Assembly: GCF_014640155.1 (NCBI RefSeq)
Contig: NZ_BMGK01000011.1
Coordinates: 21,435-85,434 of the forward strand
DNA: 64,000 bases
Reading direction: 5' to 3'
Source: Planktosalinus lacus
GTDB taxonomy: Bacteria > Bacteroidota > Bacteroidia > Flavobacteriales > Flavobacteriaceae
The translations under genes and the position numbers were made by a program. Positions 43,166-51,265 of this stretch are shown here, one piece after another (position 1 is the stretch's first letter; each line of letters begins with the position of its first letter). The notes below the pieces were generated by a model that did no database searches, had not been told where the DNA came from, and saw only the letters and a program-made list of their open reading frames with translations.

Positions 43166-44743
43166 TTATTGAAGTATAATTTTTTTGGTCACAGTCTCGG
43201 TCTCATTCTTTAAAACCAAAAAATAAAATCCTGCTGATAAATGATCCAGTAAAATTTTTGAACTGCCTCCAATATTCAACACTCCATTTTTAACTTCAAG
43301 TCCATTAATTGTAACTATGGAATAGTTACTGAATCGATTATTCTGAATTGTTAATAATTCTGTGGTAGTTGTTGGATTTGGATATATAGAAACAGTGCTT
43401 TTCGCTGCCTCTGTAATGGATAGTGACCCATTAACACCTGATAGTTTTTGAGTGACTAAATTAACGGGTGCATACATCTCCTCGGATGTATACCCTGTTA
43501 CTATGATCTCATTATTATCCAAAACCTGCATGGAATATAAACAGTCTTCCATTCCATCATTGTCAAATCTGTAATGAGCAATTCCTTCTCCACTTGTTGC
43601 GTCAATTTTAACAATGGCAAAATCGTGATGAGTCCCAATACCATCATTACTTGTTTCACCACAAACATAAATAAAGCCATTTTTCAACACTAGGTCATAA
43701 GCTTGCTCGCCACTGTCGACGCTCCGATGGTACCTATGTTCCCAGAGTATTTCTCCATCGCTATTAATTTTTAGTGTAAGAAAATCTAAATAAATGTCGT
43801 TTGGGTCACCAGTATCGCCCCCTGGAAAATGCCCTGTCACATAAACATTACCTTCATTATCCATAATAAAAGCATTGATTCTTTCTAACCCCATTCCAAG
43901 CTCCAAATCATCATATAAAGTTGACCAGATAACTTGGCCCGAACCATTTAGTTTGGTTAGCCAATAAAGTGAACCATGAGTTGCGAAAATTGCCAAATCT
44001 TCGTCAACGAAAATATCATGCAAGCCCCGGATAAACTCAATATCACTAGTTACAGTTTTGGTTCCATCAGGCTCAATAGTAATCATTGAATGAAACGGAT
44101 AATTATTGAAGCCAAATACAATAACATTATCATCGTATGCCTTAATGTTTGATGTGTAAAATTCAATCTCGGGTATGTCTATCTCCCACAAATATGTCCC
44201 ATCAGAATCATAGGAAACAACTACTTGACTTCTTGCTTGTGTTGAAATATCTTCCTTATCGATAGATATAAAAACTTGGTCGTTATTTAGTAATTCTATA
44301 CTATCCACCCAATATGAAAACTCACCTATGCCTTCAATTTCATCTTCCCAAATCAAATTTGCATCATTATCATATTTTTGAATGGAAGTTGTTATGTAAT
44401 CATTGGCTTCTACAATGTATTTGATTAAGTATAAATTATTTGAGTTGTCAATTTTATAACCATATACTCGGTCATTTCTCGTCGGGTCAATTCCGTAAAA
44501 TTTACTGTTTATTAACTCCCCCTCCATGTTATATTCTACCTGCTGCAATTTGTTGTCGTTGTTTGTGTCAGATAAACCGAATGCCTTGATGATATTATTT
44601 TGCACCTGAACTTTTGGATAATCCCTAGGAGAATAACCATAATTAAAGTCAGTAATGACTTCATTTGACCAAATAAGATCTGGTTGAGCTTGAATGGTGA
44701 AATTCAAACTAAGCGCAAATAAAAAAAATAAAGTTATTTTCAT
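43166..44743 (-). CDS. Secreted T9SS-sorted protein, cargo of an integron-like module
   Basis: A 525-residue exported protein with a signal peptide (ITLFFLFALSLNFTIQAQ). The body is a SBBP/propeller-like repeat protein (VYVTGHFPGGDTGDPNDIYL, then FLTLKINSDGEILWEHRY, FIYVCGETSNDGIGTHHDFA). The tail (VSIYPNPTTTTELLTIQNN to GFYFLVLKNETETVTKKIIL) is a type A T9SS sorting domain. The gene is framed by GTTGTAAAC-type inverted repeats at 43139-43153 and 44760-44774, 12 bp after its stop and 16 bp before its start. It is the largest cargo among the framed modules. Confidence 0.88.
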   Translation of the reverse strand: MKITLFFLFALSLNFTIQAQPDLIWSNEVITDFNYGYSPRDYPKVQVQNNIIKAFGLSDTNNDNKLQQVEYNMEGELINSKFYGIDPTRNDRVYGYKIDNSNNLYLIKYIVEANDYITTSIQKYDNDANLIWEDEIEGIGEFSYWVDSIELLNNDQVFISIDKEDISTQARSQVVVSYDSDGTYLWEIDIPEIEFYTSNIKAYDDNVIVFGFNNYPFHSMITIEPDGTKTVTSDIEFIRGLHDIFVDEDLAIFATHGSLYWLTKLNGSGQVIWSTLYDDLELGMGLERINAFIMDNEGNVYVTGHFPGGDTGDPNDIYLDFLTLKINSDGEILWEHRYHRSVDSGEQAYDLVLKNGFIYVCGETSNDGIGTHHDFAIVKIDATSGEGIAHYRFDNDGMEDCLYSMQVLDNNEIIVTGYTSEEMYAPVNLVTQKLSGVNGSLSITEAAKSTVSIYPNPTTTTELLTIQNNRFSNYSIVTINGLEVKNGVLNIGGSSKILLDHLSAGFYFLVLKNETETVTKKIILQ

Positions 44744-44759
44744 GTACAGTTAATTTAGG

Positions 44760-44774
44760 GCCATTGTTTACAAC
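44760..44774. repeat. Right end repeat (R'-like) of the T9SS module
   Basis: GCCATTGTTTACAAC is the reverse complement of GTTGTAAACTGTGGC (43139-43153) in 13 of 15 positions, with a perfect 9-bp GTTGTAAAC core. Confidence 0.75.
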
Positions 44775-45454
44775 TCGTTATATAAACACTAAGATACTAT
44801 TTTATCGCTCATAGTAGTGGAATAATAGCACTTTTTGTTCATCTTAACCATCTTGTTATTGCCCATTGCAAACTCCCCCATCGACCATAACATCCCGTAT
44901 ACCAATACGCTCTTAAAACAGCCCTTTTGTTTCACAATAATATATTGATAACACGTTAAGGCCTGTATTTACGTGTAAATTATGGGCTGTCAACGGGCTA
45001 TCTATGTGCTTATCTGCATGTAATGTCGGGTTTGCGGGTTTGCGGGTTTGCGGGGGTTCGAGTTAGCGTGTGTGCGGGTGTTCGGGTTTGCCTAACGCTT
45101 CGTCGCACGCTGTCGCAGAAGCTTTTTATCCTCCGAATCCGCCTGAGGCGGAGAAGGTGGATAGCGTAGGCGCCCTGAATCCGCCTTTTGGCGGAGCAAG
45201 GCGGAAGGTTGGTTTGCGGGTTGTCGGGACTACGGGTTTGCGGGGTTCCAAGGTTTTGCGTTGAATGGTTTCTTTGGGATTTAGCTAACGCTCAGTTCGG
45301 CCGGTGGCCTCGTGTGGAGCTTGTTGTTTTGGAATTTGCCACCCCGGTTTGCAAGGATGTATTTGTGTTGGGTTAGGTAGTCTTTACATAGGGATTCAAT
45401 GTGGATTAAATGGGAGTGTTCAATTAACTGTGTCATCCTAAATCAATTAAAAAA

Positions 45455-45498
45455 AAGGCACCAAGCCTCAGCTTGACACTGCTGAGGCCTGCTGCCTT
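45455..45498 (-). terminator. Strong hairpin terminator downstream of the PQQ-propeller gene
   Basis: Nested arms AAGGCA/TGCCTT and GCCTCAGC/GCTGAGGC form a long stem. On the minus strand it is followed by eight T. Confidence 0.85.
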
Positions 45499-45663
45499 TG
45501 TGTTTGGGACCAGGGTGTGGGTAAGGAACGGCCCTGATCATTAGTGGCTGAAAAGGGGCCGTTTGAAACCCTGAGGGTGCCTGTTGGTTCACCCATGCCC
45601 CCGGCTGAAAATTCAAATCATCCTTTTTATTTGAGGGGTATCGGTAGTCTGATAATGTGCCCG

Positions 45664-47421
45664 TTAACGTATGATTGCCAGCTGCTTGTCTGATGCATTG
45701 AACTTGGCGAGCGTTTTTCCTGACGGACTGAAAAAGACGTGCTCACTCTTTTTCAATTCACTGCTTTCCAACACATCGCCTGCTTTCGCGTCTACACGCG
45801 TAAACGTTTTCTTTTCCAATACCCATACTTCATCCCGGGTTGCGGCAAAATCTCGTATGTTTTTAGCATCTACACCGGCGATGAGGTTCCCCTCAAAATC
45901 CAGTATGCCTAAGCCTTTTGTTCCAAAGAGTATGATGCCATTGGCATACAACCGGCTGTATTTTACCTTTCCCACGCCCAGGTCCTTGGAGCGGGTATAA
46001 GACAGCTCCTTGCCGGTCTTAGCGTCGTGTATGTAAATGCCCTTGGATACAATGTCCACTATACGCCCGTTGGATACCATAAACGGGTTGAATGATTTTG
46101 CGATATCGGCGCTGTTGGAGGCTTTGTCTGTTTCAAAAACCACTTCTCCGGTACCGGCATCCAAGGCTGTAATCTGGGTGCGGTTCAGGTTGCCCGAGGC
46201 CTTCACATAGAAAAGACCGTCTGCCATCGCATCCTGCATAACCGTCCATTGGTTGCCGAGGATGTTGTACTTTTCAGTTTCTACCTTATCCTTGTGGATA
46301 TCTATTTTAAGATAGCCTTTTTTAAAGCCTCCGTCGAGTTTTCCTTCTTCATTGAATGCCGTAAAATAACAGAGCTTTCCATCGCTGTCAAAATGGAGTT
46401 CGCGAGGCACAAGCCTGTTGTATTTGTTATTGGCGGCCGATTCGTCACTACCGTGTATCGCGCGGTCTATCGCCATTATGCCCCCGATCACCTTGGAAGC
46501 CTTTCGGGTACCTTCCAAACGGCTTTTGATATCGCCGTTACGTTCGGTACCGTTTACCACATCAATGAAGGTCAGCTCTAAGTAAGGCAACACCAGGGTA
46601 TTGCCCACCATCGAAGCATAACCCGGCTCAAATGTTCCGGTGTATTCCACACTCCACAACAGCTTGCCGGTGGTAGCATCGAGTGCCTGTACTTCCGGTT
46701 TTGATGTAAGCTGATCGATGGCGCCTTCAGAATTAGGGACTTTTATCGCCATAATACGCTTAGATTTTGCGTCAAACAAGAGTTCGCCAATTCCTCCGGT
46801 CACCTCACTTTGTGTCCAACGGGTTTCCCCGGTTTTTAAATCCACCAATTGCAATCCATTCTTACCGTTTATGGCAATGGCATTCAGCTGGGGGAGGTAA
46901 TTGATGAGCCTGTCGAGAAATTTATCACGGGTAAAGAAATTATTTGAGTTGTGCCTCACGTTCATCGGGCGCCCAACGACCTCGACATTGCCTGCACCGT
47001 GTGCCGTCAAGATGGTTTCGGCGGTTGAAATGGCCATATCCAATTGGTCTGTTTCCCAAAGCAGGTTGCCATCCTCCAGGTTGAACGCCTTTATTTGCGT
47101 GCCGTTGTGCTGGTAATCTATGGTCATAAATACCTCTTCATTACCAAAGAGAAAGTAACCGCTTCCTGTTGACACCGCCAGGCTGTTGATAAAACGCCCC
47201 AATTTAAAGGTATGCTTGCCTTCCAGTATTTTGGTGTTAGACCGGATGTTCCATACCTGAAAACGTTGATCGTTTTCTGCAACCATAAAGTGGTCGTCCG
47301 GTGAAAAGTCAATGAATTCCGGCGTAAAGCCAAGGTCGATTTGCACTGAGTCCCCGGCTTCTTGAGCGGTTGGCTGCCAGGCAACCAAAAGGAACAGAAA
47401 GATTGTTTTTAGTAGCTTCAT
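45664..47421 (-). CDS. Exported PQQ-type beta-propeller protein
   Basis: A 585-residue protein with a signal peptide (KTIFLFLLVAWQPTAQ). It is built from PQQ/WD-type propeller blades with repeated G-x-x-x-W-x-x-x and L-D-A-x-T-G-x-x-V/L-W patterns (ALDATTGKLLWSVEYTG, ALDAGTGEVVFETDKA, DLKTGETRWTQSEV). No catalytic domain is added. Such proteins serve as binding scaffolds in the periplasm. It precedes two small exported proteins and a beta-helix lipoprotein on the same strand. Confidence 0.85.
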   Translation of the reverse strand: MKLLKTIFLFLLVAWQPTAQEAGDSVQIDLGFTPEFIDFSPDDHFMVAENDQRFQVWNIRSNTKILEGKHTFKLGRFINSLAVSTGSGYFLFGNEEVFMTIDYQHNGTQIKAFNLEDGNLLWETDQLDMAISTAETILTAHGAGNVEVVGRPMNVRHNSNNFFTRDKFLDRLINYLPQLNAIAINGKNGLQLVDLKTGETRWTQSEVTGGIGELLFDAKSKRIMAIKVPNSEGAIDQLTSKPEVQALDATTGKLLWSVEYTGTFEPGYASMVGNTLVLPYLELTFIDVVNGTERNGDIKSRLEGTRKASKVIGGIMAIDRAIHGSDESAANNKYNRLVPRELHFDSDGKLCYFTAFNEEGKLDGGFKKGYLKIDIHKDKVETEKYNILGNQWTVMQDAMADGLFYVKASGNLNRTQITALDAGTGEVVFETDKASNSADIAKSFNPFMVSNGRIVDIVSKGIYIHDAKTGKELSYTRSKDLGVGKVKYSRLYANGIILFGTKGLGILDFEGNLIAGVDAKNIRDFAATRDEVWVLEKKTFTRVDAKAGDVLESSELKKSEHVFFSPSGKTLAKFNASDKQLAIIR

Positions 47422-47471
47422 AGGTTTATTGTTTGCGTTGTTTTGTTTCCATGTTATTTTAAGGAGTGGTT

Positions 47472-48017
47472 TTAGTCAATAGCAGCAGAAAAGCTTCCGT
47501 TGGTGACCGTGATGGTTCCTTCAGTGCCGGGAAAGCCATCGGCTGTAAACTCAAAGGTGCCTTTTAACTGGTTGTTGTTAGTGCTGGTGATGGTCAGGGT
47601 GCCGTTGACGTTTTGACCGCCAAATTCCTGGTCGGTTTGGGTATCTGTATAGACCACCCAAAAGCCGTCTACATCCAGCACGTCTACAGAGTTGCCAATG
47701 GGGTAGGTGCCCGGTGCAGGGTTTGCTGAGGGGTTTTCGTCCTCAAAACTTTTATGGAAAGCCAGGCTAAAGGTCTGGTCGCTTCCTGAGGTACCGTCAT
47801 TGTTTGAAATCATATAGGAGTAGCCTTCAACGATCACCACATAAGAGGAGCCGCTTTTGTTGCCTTCAACAGCACCTGAGATGTCAAAAGTAATTTCGTT
47901 TGCGCCCACATTGGGGTCGTCACCATTGCTGCCGTTATCGTCATCACCACTACAGGCGGTGAACGTAAAAAGGAGTGTCAAAATAAGATAGAATACCGGA
48001 TTTTTCATAAGTGTCAT
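47472..48017 (-). CDS. Small SPII lipoprotein, beta-rich
   Basis: A 181-residue lipoprotein: signal with lipobox in LLFTFTACSGDDDNGSNGDD, followed by an acidic linker. The rest is beta-rich (SSYVVIVEGYSYMISNNDG, NGTLTITSTNNNQLKGTFEF). The second ATG three codons in (48008) is an equally good start. The pattern resembles the DUF6252-like lipoproteins of Flavobacteriia, but I would not name a family. Probably outer-membrane anchored. Confidence 0.75.
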   Translation of the reverse strand: MTLMKNPVFYLILTLLFTFTACSGDDDNGSNGDDPNVGANEITFDISGAVEGNKSGSSYVVIVEGYSYMISNNDGTSGSDQTFSLAFHKSFEDENPSANPAPGTYPIGNSVDVLDVDGFWVVYTDTQTDQEFGGQNVNGTLTITSTNNNQLKGTFEFTADGFPGTEGTITVTNGSFSAAID

Positions 48018-48044
48018 TTTTAATTATTGTTTGATTTGTATTGA

Positions 48045-48476
48045 TTAGGTTCTTTTTTTATAGACTACATAGAGTCTGTGATCAGAATCGGGTCTGAGTT
48101 GCACACCCACTTTGAGGGTGTCGTCTTTCAGGCTCAGGACGTGCCATTGTATGCTGCGCTCACCTTTGGTCAGTGTAAGGGTATCGCCGTCGAGTTGCCA
48201 TGTAAAGGTGTTTTCTGAAGGCGCACAGTTTGCGGTATATTTCACTTCTTTTGCGGTATGGTCTTCGGCAAAAAAGGTGTGGTCTTTACCGCAATCAGGC
48301 GCGGAATGTTTGTGGGGCATGACCCAGCCTTCACCATCATCACCCATGATGTTTCCTTCCAGTTCCCAGGCACCGGTGAGCATGGCCTCATCAATGGTTT
48401 GTGACGTGGCAGCGTGGCTCCACAGCAACAGCGCCGTTATAAAAAGGAAGGTGGTTTTAAAGTTGTTATTTTTCAT
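48045..48476 (-). CDS. Exported lipocalin-like protein
   Basis: A 143-residue protein with a signal peptide (TTFLFITALLLWSHAATSQ). The mature part starts LTGAWELEGN and continues FTWQLDGDTLTLTKGERSIQWHVLSLKDDTLKV (quoted in two pieces: FTWQLDGDTLTLTKG and ERSIQWHVLSLKDD). This is the lipocalin-like GxW plus beta-strand pattern common in Bacteroidota. Two cysteines (PDCGKD, ANCAPS) could form a disulfide. It lies 28 bp before the small lipoprotein gene and is probably in the same transcript. Confidence 0.75.
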   Translation of the reverse strand: MKNNNFKTTFLFITALLLWSHAATSQTIDEAMLTGAWELEGNIMGDDGEGWVMPHKHSAPDCGKDHTFFAEDHTAKEVKYTANCAPSENTFTWQLDGDTLTLTKGERSIQWHVLSLKDDTLKVGVQLRPDSDHRLYVVYKKRT

Positions 48477-48508
48477 CGTGTTTTGTGTTTTTAGTGCTTA
48501 AAAATAAA

Positions 48509-48536
48509 CCGAACATCCCACGTGCGGGACATTCGG
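48509..48536 (-). terminator. Hairpin after the beta-helix lipoprotein gene
   Basis: CCGAA...TTCGG with an inner TCCC/GGGA stem, followed on the minus strand by TTTATTTTT. Confidence 0.7.
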
Positions 48537-48551
48537 CCTTCTTAGTGTCTG

Positions 48552-49799
48552 TTAGGCTTCACATAAAACTTCGCCTACATTTTCAAACACGAGGTTTGAG
48601 GTAGAGAGGTTTTCAAAAGGGCTGGTGCTGTAGTCATAAAATACACAGTTGGGTATGTCCCTGAAAATGGTATTGTCAACACTCAGCACCGGAGTGGCAT
48701 GCATATAGATGGCACCGGTATTTGTATGATTCCCTACAGGAAAGTCTCCTTTGGCGTTTTCAATAATGGCATGGGAGATCACATTGTTTTGCTGGGTAAA
48801 CCCAAAAAAGAGACCGCCCCAGTTAGTACCATTGGCTGCCGTGAGCAATACGGGATTGGCTGCCGTGCCCAGTATCTTCAGGCTGAGTTCATTGCCGCCG
48901 TCTGTAGAGCCGTCATAAGGTTGCAGATAGGCCTCAGGCTCAAAATAGAGTTCGCTGCCTGCCTCAATGGTGAGGTGGCCACCATGCCTGATATGTACAC
49001 GACGGTCCACCAGATAGGGTACATCAAGGTTCTGCCAGGTGCGGGGGGCTTCTATTTCATAATGATCAGACACAATGTTCAAAAAATCTGAAGCATTCCC
49101 GCTGTAAGTAGAGGTGTTGTTAAATATATGGGTCATGCTGGGGGTGACCTTTGCCGGCACGCCATTGTTTTCAGTAATGATAAGATTGGACGTTGCTACT
49201 GTGGCATTGGTTTCTATTCTGTGGAAGTCAAGACCAAAACTTCCTCCTTTGCTGATTTCAACATGATTGAGTGTAAGTGCCTGTGGCGGGGTACCTGAAA
49301 CACCCCTTATTGCCAGACTGCCTTCATAAACAGGCGACATTTCGGTAAAAGGCTGTGAACCGGCATACTCAATAATGGCGTGTTCTATCGTGTTGTTGAG
49401 GTTATGAGCTTCGGTGAAATACAGGCCTCTCCAGAAACCGTTTTGTTGTGCCGTGCCTGTAAAGATGACCGGCTCTGTAGCAGTTCCTCTCACATCAAAG
49501 AGTTTGTTTTCTGAAGCCACCCGCAAACCGGCGTGGTTTTCAAAAGCAATGACCACACCCGCTTCTATGCTGAGGCTGCCTTCAACGTTTGCATAGCAGC
49601 TGATGACATAATCTACAGGGCGTTGGGGGTCGTTCTCCAGCACGCGGTCTTCTGAGAAATAGTCACAGTCCAGCGCAATGGGAGGGAGGATGACATCAAC
49701 CGGATCTGAGATACCGTCGTCTGTAGAACAGGAAGTGAATACCAGGGTGCCGCAAAGGAACATCATTACTAAGTGTGCTGATTTAAAATAATTTTTCAT
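48552..49799 (-). CDS. Lipoprotein with right-handed beta-helix
   Basis: A 415-residue SPII lipoprotein (MMFLCGTLVFTSCSTDDG). The body has parallel beta-helix coils with recurring G-x-L-x-I-E-A-G and I-x-F-x-G-T motifs (SLSIEAGVVIAFENHAGLRV, EPVIFTGTAQQNGFWRGLYF, AIIEYAGSQPF, HLTIEAGSELYFEPEAYLQP). The two halves look duplicated (about 60-190 and 265-400). No catalytic polysaccharide-lyase residues stand out, so it may be structural or carbohydrate-binding at the cell surface. Confidence 0.85.
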   Translation of the reverse strand: MKNYFKSAHLVMMFLCGTLVFTSCSTDDGISDPVDVILPPIALDCDYFSEDRVLENDPQRPVDYVISCYANVEGSLSIEAGVVIAFENHAGLRVASENKLFDVRGTATEPVIFTGTAQQNGFWRGLYFTEAHNLNNTIEHAIIEYAGSQPFTEMSPVYEGSLAIRGVSGTPPQALTLNHVEISKGGSFGLDFHRIETNATVATSNLIITENNGVPAKVTPSMTHIFNNTSTYSGNASDFLNIVSDHYEIEAPRTWQNLDVPYLVDRRVHIRHGGHLTIEAGSELYFEPEAYLQPYDGSTDGGNELSLKILGTAANPVLLTAANGTNWGGLFFGFTQQNNVISHAIIENAKGDFPVGNHTNTGAIYMHATPVLSVDNTIFRDIPNCVFYDYSTSPFENLSTSNLVFENVGEVLCEA

Positions 49800-49976
49800 A
49801 GTGTACTGTATTTTAGTTTTTAGAATTAACTTTCTTATTCATACCCTTCCAAAGAGAAAGTAAACATTCAGATTCAAAAAAAATGATAAAGCCTTGGGCT
49901 GAAGACCTATTAAATAATTGTCACATCGCTTGTTTGCAGGGGGTTATAGTGGGCTACAGGGGTTTTAAAAAAAGTT

Positions 49977-49984
49977 TATCTTTG
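49977..49984 (+). promoter_or_regulatory. -7 element of the ECF sigma gene
   Basis: TATCTTTG matches TAnnTTTG and lies 32 bp upstream of the start codon. A -33 TTTG is not seen at the right distance, which might mean regulated transcription. Confidence 0.5.
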
Positions 49985-50016
49985 TGTATGTTTACTTTTC
50001 CCCCAAATCAGTATGA

Positions 50017-50562
50017 ATGATTAAAGACCAGTATGTAGTTGATAAACTCAAGCAAAATGATTTAAAGGCGCTGGATGAAGTTTATCTTACTTATAAAAAG
50101 GAGTTTATTTTATTTGCGAGAACCTTTTCCATATCGGAAGATGCTATTGCTGATGTCTATCAGGAAACCATCATCAGCCTGTATGAGAATATACAGAACA
50201 AAAAACTAGAACACTTGACCAGTACACTGAAGACTTATTTGTTTGCGATTGGAAAGTTTAAAATCTATAAGCAATTAAATAAGAACAAAAGACTGCACCA
50301 CGAGGGGAACAGCATTCATATCTCTGAAGAGATGCAGCTGTTTGAAACCGAAGTGAATGATGAACGGCAACGTAAGCTTCAGACGGCTTTGAAACAGCTG
50401 GGATCTAAGTGCCAAAAAATACTGGAATTGTATTACTATAACGGAATGACACTGGATGAAATACGCACCGAACTGGACTACACTTCAAAAGACGTATTAA
50501 AAAGCCAGAAATCACGATGCCTGAAGCAGTTAAAAGAATTAGTGAAGAAAAGTTATGAATAA
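50017..50562 (+). CDS. ECF-type sigma-70 family RNA polymerase sigma factor
   Basis: A 181-residue sigma factor with region 2 (KEFILFARTFSISEDAIADV, then YQETIISLYENI) and region 4 (LGSKCQKILELYYYNGMTLD, then EIRTELDYTSKDVLKSQKSR) as the HTH. It recruits core polymerase to a small regulon. The ATG at 50017 is chosen because an ATG four bases earlier is out of frame and hits a stop. It overlaps the anti-sigma-like gene by 8 bp. The pair is convergent with the CHAT gene, so stress signalling linked to that protein is plausible (inference). Confidence 0.92.
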   Translation: MIKDQYVVDKLKQNDLKALDEVYLTYKKEFILFARTFSISEDAIADVYQETIISLYENIQNKKLEHLTSTLKTYLFAIGKFKIYKQLNKNKRLHHEGNSIHISEEMQLFETEVNDERQRKLQTALKQLGSKCQKILELYYYNGMTLDEIRTELDYTSKDVLKSQKSRCLKQLKELVKKSYE

Positions 50563-51265
50563 GGAGGCGTTAAAAGAGAACTATTTTAGCAACCGGCTCA
50601 GCGAGGCTGAGTTTGTGCAGTTGGAACAGCTTTTGGAAACTGATGCAACATTTCGTGAGGAGTTTTATGACGCGCTGGAAATACAACAGGCCCTTGCGGG
50701 TGAAAAGCACCGGCCTTTAAAGGAACGCCTTCAAAAGCTGGATCAAAAGCCAGCCAGGAAAAACCATTGGTACCTTTATGCCGCTGCGCTAGTCGCCCTG
50801 ATTTCGATAGGTTCCCTCTTTTACAATCCCACACCCGATTATGAGGATGTATATGCCACCCACTTTGAAGCGTATCCCAATGTGGTAAGCCTCACGAACC
50901 GCAGCGATGCCCCGCAGGAGGGTGTAGCAAAAGAGGCTTTTGAACTGTATGAGGCCAATCAATATAAGGAAGCTGCCGCGGCTTTTCAGGAGCTTTACCG
51001 GCAACGGCCTGAAGACTATGTTCACTTTTACTATGGCTTGAGCCTGATGGCCGGTGGCGAAACTGAGGCTGGTATTGATGCGCTGGAAACCTATCCCTGG
51101 CAAGAAGAGAACAGTGACTTTACAACAGTTGCGGACTGGTATATCGGACTGGGATATGTAAAATTGGGGAATAGTACAGATGCCCGCTTCTACTTACAAA
51201 AAGTAGCCGACGGTGAAAACTCCCTGAGCAAGCGTGCACAGGAAGTACTGGAGGCATTAGACTGA
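50555..51265 (+). CDS. Membrane-anchored anti-sigma-like TPR protein
   Basis: The N-terminal about 75 residues look like an anti-sigma domain (KENYFSNRLSEAEFVQLEQL then ETDATFREEF). One membrane helix follows (HWYLYAAALVALISIGSLFY, about 71-90), then periplasmic TPR repeats (AFELYEANQYKEAAAAFQEL, WYIGLGYVKLGNSTDARFYL). An inner-membrane anchor with a periplasmic sensor and a cytosolic sigma-binding part fits its 8-bp overlap with the sigma gene. The HxxxCxxC zinc motif of classical ZAS anti-sigmas is absent. Confidence 0.8.
   Translation: MNKEALKENYFSNRLSEAEFVQLEQLLETDATFREEFYDALEIQQALAGEKHRPLKERLQKLDQKPARKNHWYLYAAALVALISIGSLFYNPTPDYEDVYATHFEAYPNVVSLTNRSDAPQEGVAKEAFELYEANQYKEAAAAFQELYRQRPEDYVHFYYGLSLMAGGETEAGIDALETYPWQEENSDFTTVADWYIGLGYVKLGNSTDARFYLQKVADGENSLSKRAQEVLEALD

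Larger units (their letters stand above)
44744..45663. other. 920-bp region without a confident gene
   Basis: From left to right: the module-end repeat (44760-44774); AT-rich sequence; a run of CGGGTTTG units (45025-45060); GC-rich palindromes ATCCGCCTGAGGCGGA and ATCCGCCTTTTGGCGGA (45137-45205); more CGGGTTTG words (45205-45260); the strong minus-strand terminator (45455-45498); and a GC-rich stretch up to the next gene's stop. On the minus strand 45600-45472 a 42-codon frame opens with MGEPTGTLRVSNG, but it has no support and overlaps the terminator stem. Confidence 0.6.

Noticed and set aside
45070..45376. Two short plus-strand open frames of about 60 codons
   Set aside because: Their translations are biased by GC-rich repeats and palindromes, lack domains and have no promoter or conserved start.
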